Source: JAPLUA01 sp964625855 (GTDB taxonomy: Bacteria > Verrucomicrobiota > Verrucomicrobiia > Limisphaerales > UBA8199). Taken from it: a DNA stretch of 64,000 bases. Below, piece by piece: positions 17,828 through 25,956 of this stretch (position 1 is the stretch's first letter; every line of letters starts with the position of its first letter). The position numbers and the translations under genes are program-made. The notes beneath the pieces are model-generated. The model worked only from the letters and a program-made list of their open reading frames with translations. It made no database searches and had not been told where the DNA came from. The stretch lies in NCBI GenBank assembly GCA_964625855.1, contig CAZVFC010000018.1:1-64000 (forward strand), read 5' to 3'.

Positions 17828-18092
17828 CTCGGCCGGGCTCATTTCCAATTGCCGATACGGCCCCCGAAAACCCGGGCCAACCGACCGATTACGAGTGCGA
17901 GGACGACGATGAGGACGATTCGGAATGAGCACAGGCTAGGCCCGTCATTGTTGCATAACTGTATTCGTTTGATGCAGCCCTGTGGTCACCCACAGCTTGG
18001 TGCGCAAGAACTTGAATAAGGCCGCCCAGCATAATCCCGACCGCTTTCCGGAGCGGGGGCAGAACAGCTTATCTTAAGTCCGGCGCACTGGA
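17828..18092. repeat. 187-bp direct repeat, copy 2, with 41-bp extra segment
   Basis: 17828-18014 pairs with copy 1. The second shared block lies at 18065-18092, but here 50 nt separate the blocks rather than 9, so one copy has gained or lost 41 nt. The minus-strand small frame is also kept (FRIVLIVVLALVIGRLAR, then VFGGRIGNWK), although it lacks the possible TTG start of copy 1. Confidence 0.85.
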
Positions 18093-18104
18093 GGGTGTTG
18101 ACTA

Positions 18105-18377
18105 TTGCCGCAGCGCGCACATTCTGGTACGGATGGCTCGAAGAAGGCAGTGAAGATAAGCTGTTCCAACCTCGCTAAGGGCGTCCTCACCTTCGTGGTC
18201 ACCCTTACCACCTTCAAGGACGTCCGCAGCTACCCCTGCCGCTCCATGGAGATCGCGATCAAGCCGGTTGAGCGCTTCATTGCCAGCGTCATCAAGCCCC
18301 GCCCGGCCCCTGTTGGCCAGTCCGGCTGGGACCCCGAAGCCACCCCGGCTCCCGTTGCCGAACCGCTGGCGGCGTAA
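18105..18377 (+). CDS. Hypothetical protein, 90 residues
   Basis: The frame begins with TTG directly after the second repeat copy and ends AGWDPEATPAPVAEPLAA-like, rich in Pro and Ala. The middle (LAKGVLTFVVTLTTFKDVRS) could form a beta hairpin or weak membrane segment. No family is recognised and no strong ribosome site is seen. It may be an intact small accessory gene or a chance frame within the eroded island. Confidence 0.3.
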   Translation: MPQRAHSGTDGSKKAVKISCSNLAKGVLTFVVTLTTFKDVRSYPCRSMEIAIKPVERFIASVIKPRPAPVGQSGWDPEATPAPVAEPLAA

Positions 18378-18549
18378 GCCATCTCCCCCGGCCGCCCGGC
18401 CGGGGATTGCTTTTTGCTCGCGAACCCAACTCACATATCCCCACCCCCGCTGCCCCACCGTAACCCATTTTTTTACTGCATTCCCTTGCCTTTCGGCGTT
18501 ATCTCATACCCCCGAAGCATATGCTCGTGAAACCCGCACATTCAGAAAC

Positions 18550-19082
18550 ATGAAAACCGTCCGCGATGCCTGTAAACTTCAGCCCAACGCGCTGTCCATC
18601 AAACTCAGCGACCAGATCGAGCAGCTCGACGAACTAATCCACGCCGAGGGCGACGGCACCGCGTTTTTCGGCAGAACTTCCATCACCCAGGGCATGCAGG
18701 ACCTCGTCACCGAGGGCATCGCCCGCCTGGCCGGCGTTTCGACCCAGGCCGTTTTCCACCTCAAACAAGCGATGGGTGGCGGCAAAACCCATTTGCTGGT
18801 CGGTTTCGGCTTGCTCGCCAAACATCCCGCCCTCCGTAAGAAATACTGCGGCGGTGACGCCAATTCCCAGATGTTCGGCGAGGCTCGCGTCGCCGCCTTC
18901 AACGGCCGCAACAGCCCGCCCCACTTCTTCTGGGGCGAAATCGCCCAGCAACTCGGCAAGGCAGCCGTGTTCCAGGAGTTCTGGGCTTCCGGTCCGAAGG
19001 CACCGGACGAAAAAGCCTGGCTTAAGCTCTTCGACGGCAAAGACCCCATCCTCATCCTGCTGGATGAAATGCCCCCCTACAC
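18550..19082 (+). pseudogene. 5-prime fragment of a DUF499 ATP-binding protein gene
   Basis: From ATG 18550, about 177 residues match the N-terminus of DUF499 ATPases, proteins normally around 1000 residues long that occur in defence islands beside DUF1156 methyltransferases and helicases. Visible motifs are TSITQGMQDLVTEGIARL, then FHLKQAMGGGKTHLLVGFGL (Walker A, GGGKTH near residues 76-81), LLAKHPALR, AAFNGR and ILILLDEMPPY (Walker B near 167-176). Homology stops abruptly after PPY, at about 19080, where another gene end begins. The remaining catalytic and C-terminal parts are absent, so this is a truncated gene. Confidence 0.78.
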
Positions 19083-19265
19083 CTGCGCAAGCTGGTCACC
19101 AACCGCCCCAAGCGCAAAAAGACCCTCATCAGCCATTTGCGAGCACGTTTCGACACAACCGCCACCGACGCCGCAATGCTCGACCTGGTCAACCGCCTCT
19201 GCAAAGCCGGCCACATCACAATCGGCGAAAAGGACGCCGTGACCTACCATGACCAGGATGCGTGA
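19083..19265 (+). pseudogene. 3-prime end of a second gene fused out of frame to the DUF499 fragment
   Basis: In the frame starting at 19083, 60 codons give LRKLVTNRPKRKKTLISHLR, ARFDTTATDAAMLDLVNRLC and KAGHITIGEKDAVTYHDQDA, then a stop. The composition (basic helix, ISHLRARF, a second helix, then a short beta pair GHITIGEKDAVTY) looks like a winged-helix C-terminal domain of the kind that ends NYN- or helicase-type proteins. I cannot name the parent gene. The join to the DUF499 fragment shifts frame, consistent with an internal deletion. Confidence 0.55.
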
Positions 19266-19275
19266 AGCGCCCAAT

Positions 19276-19560
19276 ATGAAACAGCGCCCTGCGGTCCTCC
19301 ACCTCAACCTCCACCGCCAGTATTTCGAGGCCATCGCCGCGCGCACCAAGAAAACCGAGTACCGCACCCGCACGCCCTACTGGCGCACCCGCCTCGAAGG
19401 CAGGCGCTACGACCTCATCCACTTCCGCAACGGCTACGCCACGCGCGCTCCCGAGATGCTCGTCGAATTCGCCGGCCTCCGCCGAATCAGAAAATGGGGA
19501 ACGCCCCACTACGCCATCCGCCTCGGCCGCATCCTCAAGCTCACCCGCTGGCACCCATGA
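19276..19560 (+). CDS. ASCH-domain protein
   Basis: The protein has 94 residues from ATG 19276; ATG 19249 would add nine. The sequence AVLHLNLHRQYFEAIAARTK, then KTEYRTRTPYWRTRLEG, RYDLIHFRNGY and the terminal beta strand IRLGRILKL fit the ASCH (PUA-like) fold, with the G/N-K-x-x-E/K-Y-R motif that contacts nucleic acid or modified nucleotides. Some ASCH proteins act as RNases or N4-acetylcytidine amidohydrolases, but no specific activity can be assigned here. Its stop overlaps the start of the HTH gene (ATGA), implying co-translation. Confidence 0.7.
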   Translation: MKQRPAVLHLNLHRQYFEAIAARTKKTEYRTRTPYWRTRLEGRRYDLIHFRNGYATRAPEMLVEFAGLRRIRKWGTPHYAIRLGRILKLTRWHP

Positions 19561-19934
19561 ACCGCAACAAGAAGGCCCAACACCACAAGCGCCTCGGAGC
19601 CGCAATCCTCGGCCACCACGCATGGTCCGAGATCGCCAAGGCCCTGGGCATCACAGCGCGCGAGACGCAGATCATTCAAGCCGTCTTTGACAATCTCACA
19701 GAGAAAGAGATCGCCGAGCGCCTCAAGATCTCGCCCCATACCGTCCACATGCATATGAACCGCCTGTTCAACAAGCTCACCGTCCGCAGCCGCACCGAGC
19801 TGGTTCTCCGAATTGTGGAAGAGCTGGTCACCCTCACCCTTTCCGAAACCGCCGTTCTTCCCCCTCTCTGCCCCCGTCATCACAGAGGCGCCTGTCGCAT
19901 GCGCAGACCCCCTGTCCGCCCCCGGAAAGCCTAG
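19557..19934 (+). CDS. LuxR-type helix-turn-helix protein
   Basis: The protein has 125 residues. Residues about 25-85 form a GerE/LuxR HTH: LGITARETQIIQAVFDNLTE, KEIAERLKISPHTVHMHMNR and LFNKLTVRSRTELVLRI. The T-x-x-E-x-x-I, I-A-x-x-L-x-I-S-x-x-T-V-x-x-H and L-x-V-x-x-R positions are conserved. There is no receiver or ligand domain, so it is a stand-alone DNA-binding protein. The C-terminal 35 residues (PPLCPRHHRGACRMRRP) are low-quality and could be read-through. It overlaps the ASCH gene by four bases. Confidence 0.72.
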   Translation: MNRNKKAQHHKRLGAAILGHHAWSEIAKALGITARETQIIQAVFDNLTEKEIAERLKISPHTVHMHMNRLFNKLTVRSRTELVLRIVEELVTLTLSETAVLPPLCPRHHRGACRMRRPPVRPRKA

Positions 19935-20116
19935 CTCACCGGCCGTCCCAATCTTTCTCCTCACCTTGCTCGAACAACTGACCCACCGTCTCCGGGCTCC
20001 CGGATGTTGCCTCTCAGCTTCTATCCTCGGCCCCCCAGGGTAGCCCGGTGTAGGCTGAACAGCCGTCTATTCACCTGCTGGCAACTTGTTACAATTGCAG
20101 GACGCTTTCAGGGCCT

Positions 20117-23100
20117 ATGAAAACAAGAACCAAGACAACGGTGAACCACCTCTCTAAACTCCTCTGCTGTCTGCTGTTGAGCGGCGCCATAAGTTCTGGA
20201 CTTGCTGGCGGCGTTTTCACCAATGTCGGTCCGCTCGTCACCGGCCGCAGCTATCACACGTCAACCTTGCTCCCCAACGGCAAGGTGCTCGTCGCGGGTG
20301 GCTGGGATGGTACCAATTACTTATCAAGCGCGGAACTGTACGACCCGGCTACCAAAACGTGGACAACCGCCAGTCCCATGAGCAACCCTCGCATGAATTA
20401 CACGGCGACATTACTGCCCAACGGCAAGGTGCTCGTCGCGGGCGGCGGCAATGGCCCCACAGTGCACTCCAGTTGCGAACTCTACGACCCGAGTGCCGGA
20501 TCATGGACGGCGACCGGCGCGATGGGCACCAACCGCTACGGCCACACCGCCACGCTGCTGCTCAACGGCAAAGTACTGGTCGTCGCGGGCTCTTTCGCCA
20601 ACCCTGGCACCCAGAACAATTTGCTTTCCACCGCAGAGATCTACGACCCGGCCACTGGCACTTGGGCCGCAACCGCTGCAATGAGCGGCCCTCGTGCTCT
20701 GCATGCGCAAACCTTGCTGTCGGATGGGAGAGTGTTGGTTTGTGGCGGAGTTACCCCCAGCGGCTCTTGGCTTTCCAGTGCCGGGATCTTCAACCCGTCC
20801 ACCGGCACCTGGACAGCCATCGCTGCGATGCAGGACGCGCATCTGTGTCATACCGCGACGCTGTTGCCTGATGGAAGAATCCTGGTCGCGGGTTCCGGCT
20901 CGAGCGGTGTGAGCGCAGAACTGTTCAACCCATCCACCAGCCTGTGGACAACGACCGGCGCAATGAACAACCCACGTCAGCAACACACCGCATCCATGCT
21001 GGCCAGCGGACAGGTTCTGGCCGCGGGAGGGGGCTACGCCCTCTCCGAACTCTATGATCCATCAACCGGCATGTGGACCACAAACAGTCCCTTAAGCACC
21101 GTGCGCAGTGCTCAGGCCGCAACGACGCTCAACAGTGGTGCGGTGTTGATTGTTGGTGGAATAGACAATGGCGGCAATCCTCTTGCCAGCGCCGAGTTAT
21201 ATGTCAGCGCCCAGACCAATGCCACGGTGCTGCTGGGTAACTTGGCACAGACCTACGACGGCACGGCCAAACCCGTTTCCGTTACCACCACGCCTCCGGG
21301 TCTGTCCGTCAACCTAACCTACAACGGCTCGGCGAATGCGCCAACCAACGCCGGCAGTTACACCGTCATTGGAATCATCACCGACCCAAACTATCAGGGC
21401 GCCGCCACCAACACGCTCCTCATTTCCAAAGCTGCAGCAACCGTCACCCTCGGCAACCTCTCGCAAACCTACGACGGCACGGCCAAACCCGTTTCCGTTA
21501 CCACCACGCCTCCGGGTCTGTCCGTCAACCTAACCTACAACGGCTCGGCGAATGCGCCAACCAACGCCGGCAGTTACACCGTTGTCGGCACTGTGGTCGA
21601 AGCCAATTACCAGGGAAGTGTTACCAACACGTTGGTGGTTCAGCCGGCTGCGATTCCGACATGGCGGGCTACCGGATCATTGAATACGGTGCGCTCTTTC
21701 CACAAAGCAGTTCTGCTTCCCAACGGGAAAGTGCTGGTTGCAGGAGGCTACGGCAGCAGCGGCTACCTGAACAGCGCTGAGGTATATGACCCAGCTACAG
21801 GTATGTGGATGACAACTGCCGGCATGTCGGCCGCCCGTATCTACCACACCGCCACGCTGCTTCAAAACGGCAAGGTGCTGGTCGCCGGGGGCAATAACAG
21901 CATCTATCTTTCCACCGCTGAACTTTACGATCCAGCGATAGGACTCTGGGCGCACACTGGTTCCATGGCCACCCCGCGTTCAGATTACACAGCCACACTG
22001 CTGCCGAACGGCAAAGTGCTCGTCGCGGGGGGCGGAGGCAGCAGCGCCTACGTTCCTGTCGCTGAGTTGTATGACCCTGCATCAGGACTGTGGAGTTCCA
22101 CCGCTACGATGCTCACCCCGCGACTCCGCCACACCGCCAGTTTGCTTCCAAACGGGAAAGTGCTGGTCGCCGGCGGCTTCTATAACGGCAGCTTCCTTTC
22201 CAGCGCGGAGCTTTACGATCCGACGAATGGAACGTGGACAGCCGCCAGCCCGATGCTGGCGGCGCAGTACCTTCACACAGCCACAGTCCTCCCAAACGGA
22301 GTGGTAATGGTCGCCGGTGGTCAAAATGACATTGGCTACGTCTCCACCGCGGAATCGTACGACCCATCTGCCTCCGCCTGGACCATGCTTGCCTCAATGA
22401 CAACCTCGCGCTTGTTTCACACCGCCACATTGCTGCAAAACGGAAACGTGCTGGTCGTGGGAGGTGCCGACGCCAGCTATGCCTACCTCTCCAGCGCAGA
22501 AATATACTATCCCCCGGGTCAGACGTGGACGGCCACCGTTCCGCTGGCGGGTCAACACTACGCGCACACCGCCACGTTGCTGGCGAACGGCCAGGTACTG
22601 ATTGCCGGGGGCTACACGGACAGCGGACCCTCCTCTGTTAGCGAACTCTATGCCCCCACCCAATCCGCTGCCAGCGTAACCCTGGGTAACCTGTCGCAAA
22701 CTTACGACGGAACCGCCAAGTCCGTCTCCGTCACCACCACACCCCCGGGTCTGTCCGTCAACCTAACCTACAACGGCTCGGCGAATGCGCCAACCAACGC
22801 CGGCAGTTACACCGTCATTGGAATCATCACCGACCCAAACTATCAGGGCGCCGCCACCAACACGCTCCTCATTTCCAAAGCTGCAGCAACCGTCACCCTC
22901 GGCAACCTCTCGCAAACCTACGACGGCACGGCCAAACCCGTTTCCGTTACCACCACGCCTCCGGGTCTGTCCGTCAACCTAACCTACAACGGCTCGGCGA
23001 ATGCGCCAACCAACGCCGGCAGTTACACCGTTGTCGGCACTGTGGTCGAAGCCAATTACCAGGGAAGTGTTACCAACACGTTGGTGGTTCAGCCGGCTGC

Positions 23101-25834
23101 GATTCCGACATGGCGGGCTACCGGATCATTGAATACGGTGCGCTCTTTCCACAAAGCAGCTCTCCTTCCCAACGGGAAAGTCCTGGTTGCAGGAGGCTAT
23201 GGCAGCAGCGGCTACCTGAGCAGCGCTGAGATCTATGACCCAGCTACAGAAATGTGGATGACAACTGCCGGCATGTCGGCTGCTCGAATTTACCACACCG
23301 CCACACTGCTCTCTAACGGCAAGGTTCTGGTCGCGGGTGGCTGGGACGGCACCACTTACTTTTCCAGCGCTGAACTTTTCGACCCAGCTACAGGAGCATG
23401 GGTCCCCACTGGTTCGCTGGCCACGCCCCGCTCAGACTACTCCGCCACCTTGCTCCCGAACGGCAAAGTGCTCGTCGCCGGGGGCGGGGGCAGCAGTAGC
23501 TACGTTGCGGTTGCCGAACTGTACGACCCAGCATCAGGAACCTGGAGTTCCACCGGCACGATGCTTACCCCGCGATCTCGACATACCGCAAGCTTGCTTC
23601 CAAATGGGAAAGTGCTGGTCGCGGGCGGCTTCTATAACGGTGGGTTTCTTTCAAACGCAGAGCTTTACAATCCGACCAATGGGACGTGGACAGCCGCCAG
23701 CCCCATGCTGGTGGCGCAATACCTTCACACGGCCACAGTCCTCCCAAACGGAATGGTAATGGTCGCTGGAGGTCAGAATGATGGGGGCTACATTGCCACC
23801 GCCGAACTCTATGACCCGGCTACCGCAGCTTGGACGATGCTCGCCCCAATGGCAACTTCGCGTCTGTTTCACACGGCGACATTGCTGCACAACGGGAACG
23901 TGCTGGTCGTGGGAGGTGCCGACGCCAGCTACGCCTACCTTTCCAGCGCCGAGGTATTTTGTCCCACCGCTCAGACATGGTCGCCCACTGCTCCGCTGGC
24001 GAGCCAGCACTACGCCCACTCCGCCACGTTACTGACGAATGGTAAGGTATTGATTGCCGGGGGCTACACCGACAGCGGGCCTTGCTCCACTAGTGAGCTT
24101 TATGCCTCTGGCCAGTCTATAGCAACCGTATCCTTGGGCAACCTTGCTCAAATCTACGACGGCACCGCTAGGGACGTTTCCGTCACCACCTCGCCTCCAG
24201 GCCTCTCGGTCAACCTGACCTACAACGGCTCGGCGAATGCGCCAACCAACGCCGGCAGTTACACCGTCATTGGAATCATCACCGACCCAAACTATCAGGG
24301 CGCCGCCACCAACACTCTCGTCGTGTCCAAAGCTGCGGCAACCGTGACCTTGGAAAACCTCACCCAAACCTACGACGGCACGGCCAAGCCCGTTTCCGTC
24401 ACCACCACCCCCGCGGGTTTGTCAGTCAACCTGACCTACAACGGTTCGGCCGATCCGCCAACTAACGTGGGCAGCTACACGGTCATCGGAATCATTGGCG
24501 ACCTCAACTACTCGGGGAGCGCCACCAACACCCTCATTATTCAATCTGCCACCGTTGCTTCCTGGGCTGCTACTACATCTCTGCCAGCAGCGTGCTTCGG
24601 TCATACCGCCACGTTGCTGCCCAGTGGCCGAGTGCTGGTCGCGGGCGGCTACAATGGCAGTTCCTCTTTTTCCAGTACCTATGAGTACGATCCAACCGCA
24701 GGGGTGTGGGCGCCGTCCGGAGCGCTGAATTATGCCCGCACACTGCACACGGCCACGCTGTTGCCGAGCGGTCGTGTATTGGTGGCGGGGGGCTGTGTGG
24801 GCGGCGGAGGCAGCTTCTTCGCCAGCACGGAGATTTATAATCCAGCCACCGGCTTCTGGACACCCACCGGCTCAATGGCCGCCGTCCGTGCCAGCCATCG
24901 ATCCACCTGCTTGCTGAGTGGCAAGGTCTTGGTCACTGGCGGTTATATGCTCCGCACCAATGCCCCCGTCAGCCTTTCCAGCGCGGAACTCTACGATCCA
25001 GCCAGTGGCTTGTGGTCAGCAGCGGGCAATCTCGCCGCCCCGCGCGAACTCCACACCGCAACGTTGTTGCCCACCGGCAAGGTCTTGGTGGCGGGTGGCC
25101 TCGATGCTGCGAACAGCTTGCCGTTATCAAGCGCCAACCTCTACGATCCTGACAGCGGAACGTGGACGGCCATCGCTCCTTTAAGCACCCCCCGTTATGG
25201 GCACACCGCCACCCTGTTGCCCAACAGCAAAGTGTTGGTCGCCGCAGGCTGGACCTTCAGCGGGGCCATCGCCAGCGCAGAGCTTTATGACCCTGCCAGC
25301 GGTACATGGACAACGGTTGGTTCGTTGGCTACCGGGCGCTATAGTTCCTCGGCAACGTTGCTGCCCAACGGCGAACTGCTGGTCGCTGGAGGTTGGACGG
25401 GCAGCGCCGCGCTAGCCAGTGTCGAGATCTACGATCCCACCGTTGGCACCTGGACGCCTGCCGCTCAGATGACCACCGGACACCAGTGGCATACCGCGAC
25501 CCTGTTATCGGACGGGAATGTGCTGGTAACTGGAGGATTCTCCACCAGTCTTGACGCCATCGCGAGTGCTGAACTGTTCGGCCCAGCAGGCGTAACAACT
25601 CTGCCGCCCATCCTAAGCTGCACCCGGCCGTTGGCGAGCGGTTCCTGCAAAGTCACCTTTGGTGGCCGGATAGGCCAAGTATTCACTGCCTTATCCTCGG
25701 CCAGCTTGGCTACACCGCACACCAACTGGGCCCCCCTTGGCGTCGCGATGGAACTTCCGCCCGGTCAATTTCAATTCATCGACCCGCAGGCGACGACCAA
25801 CGCGCAGCGCTTCTATCGCGTTGGCTCGCCCTAA
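20117..25834 (+). CDS. Giant secreted kelch-propeller / MBG-domain protein
   Basis: The 1905-residue protein starts with a signal peptide (LSKLLCCLLLSGAISSGLAG). I count 28 kelch-like motifs of about 47 residues (HTATLLPNGKVLVAGG, then SSAELYDPATGTW). They fall into four sets of exactly seven, as expected for four seven-bladed propellers. The sets are separated by three tandem pairs of MBG-like Ig-fold domains (NLSQTYDGTAKPVSVTTTPP, then GLSVNLTYNG, NAGSYTV), near residues 370-510, 855-1000 and 1340-1480. The C-terminal 70 residues end in TNAQRFYRVGSP, the tail type shared by other secreted proteins here. A role in surface adhesion or polymer binding is inferred. The gene contains a perfect 414-bp internal direct repeat. 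Confidence 0.85.
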   Translation: MKTRTKTTVNHLSKLLCCLLLSGAISSGLAGGVFTNVGPLVTGRSYHTSTLLPNGKVLVAGGWDGTNYLSSAELYDPATKTWTTASPMSNPRMNYTATLLPNGKVLVAGGGNGPTVHSSCELYDPSAGSWTATGAMGTNRYGHTATLLLNGKVLVVAGSFANPGTQNNLLSTAEIYDPATGTWAATAAMSGPRALHAQTLLSDGRVLVCGGVTPSGSWLSSAGIFNPSTGTWTAIAAMQDAHLCHTATLLPDGRILVAGSGSSGVSAELFNPSTSLWTTTGAMNNPRQQHTASMLASGQVLAAGGGYALSELYDPSTGMWTTNSPLSTVRSAQAATTLNSGAVLIVGGIDNGGNPLASAELYVSAQTNATVLLGNLAQTYDGTAKPVSVTTTPPGLSVNLTYNGSANAPTNAGSYTVIGIITDPNYQGAATNTLLISKAAATVTLGNLSQTYDGTAKPVSVTTTPPGLSVNLTYNGSANAPTNAGSYTVVGTVVEANYQGSVTNTLVVQPAAIPTWRATGSLNTVRSFHKAVLLPNGKVLVAGGYGSSGYLNSAEVYDPATGMWMTTAGMSAARIYHTATLLQNGKVLVAGGNNSIYLSTAELYDPAIGLWAHTGSMATPRSDYTATLLPNGKVLVAGGGGSSAYVPVAELYDPASGLWSSTATMLTPRLRHTASLLPNGKVLVAGGFYNGSFLSSAELYDPTNGTWTAASPMLAAQYLHTATVLPNGVVMVAGGQNDIGYVSTAESYDPSASAWTMLASMTTSRLFHTATLLQNGNVLVVGGADASYAYLSSAEIYYPPGQTWTATVPLAGQHYAHTATLLANGQVLIAGGYTDSGPSSVSELYAPTQSAASVTLGNLSQTYDGTAKSVSVTTTPPGLSVNLTYNGSANAPTNAGSYTVIGIITDPNYQGAATNTLLISKAAATVTLGNLSQTYDGTAKPVSVTTTPPGLSVNLTYNGSANAPTNAGSYTVVGTVVEANYQGSVTNTLVVQPAAIPTWRATGSLNTVRSFHKAALLPNGKVLVAGGYGSSGYLSSAEIYDPATEMWMTTAGMSAARIYHTATLLSNGKVLVAGGWDGTTYFSSAELFDPATGAWVPTGSLATPRSDYSATLLPNGKVLVAGGGGSSSYVAVAELYDPASGTWSSTGTMLTPRSRHTASLLPNGKVLVAGGFYNGGFLSNAELYNPTNGTWTAASPMLVAQYLHTATVLPNGMVMVAGGQNDGGYIATAELYDPATAAWTMLAPMATSRLFHTATLLHNGNVLVVGGADASYAYLSSAEVFCPTAQTWSPTAPLASQHYAHSATLLTNGKVLIAGGYTDSGPCSTSELYASGQSIATVSLGNLAQIYDGTARDVSVTTSPPGLSVNLTYNGSANAPTNAGSYTVIGIITDPNYQGAATNTLVVSKAAATVTLENLTQTYDGTAKPVSVTTTPAGLSVNLTYNGSADPPTNVGSYTVIGIIGDLNYSGSATNTLIIQSATVASWAATTSLPAACFGHTATLLPSGRVLVAGGYNGSSSFSSTYEYDPTAGVWAPSGALNYARTLHTATLLPSGRVLVAGGCVGGGGSFFASTEIYNPATGFWTPTGSMAAVRASHRSTCLLSGKVLVTGGYMLRTNAPVSLSSAELYDPASGLWSAAGNLAAPRELHTATLLPTGKVLVAGGLDAANSLPLSSANLYDPDSGTWTAIAPLSTPRYGHTATLLPNSKVLVAAGWTFSGAIASAELYDPASGTWTTVGSLATGRYSSSATLLPNGELLVAGGWTGSAALASVEIYDPTVGTWTPAAQMTTGHQWHTATLLSDGNVLVTGGFSTSLDAIASAELFGPAGVTTLPPILSCTRPLASGSCKVTFGGRIGQVFTALSSASLATPHTNWAPLGVAMELPPGQFQFIDPQATTNAQRFYRVGSP
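21297..21710. repeat. Perfect 414-bp direct repeat inside the kelch/MBG gene, copy 1
   Basis: 21297-21710 and 22746-23159 are identical at every base I compared, at an offset of 1449 bp. The unit covers one pair of MBG domains and the first blade of the next propeller. A 98-bp part (21317-21414) recurs identically a third time at 24218-24315. Confidence 0.9.
22746..23159. repeat. Perfect 414-bp direct repeat inside the kelch/MBG gene, copy 2
   Basis: This is the partner of 21297-21710, with identical sequence including third codon positions. The flanking propeller repeats are more diverged at the DNA level, so this segment has been homogenised recently. Confidence 0.9.
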
Positions 25835-25956
25835 ACCCATTTCTTGGCTCCTTCCCCAGGTGGCAGGCAGCCGGAACCGTCCGCCGTCTGGGCACAGGAC
25901 AGACGGCCTACAGACGAAATGAGTAACCGAAACCAAAACAGCGAACGGATAACACT

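Noticed and set aside
18379..18549. Longer DUF499 frame starting at 18268
   Set aside because: The added 94 residues overlap the preceding frame and show no DUF499 homology; the family N-terminus MKTVRDACK starts at 18550.
20117..25834. Reading the regularly spaced repeats as a CRISPR array
   Set aside because: The repeats are coding kelch and MBG units of 140-414 bp in one open frame, with no short palindromic repeats or spacers and no cas genes.
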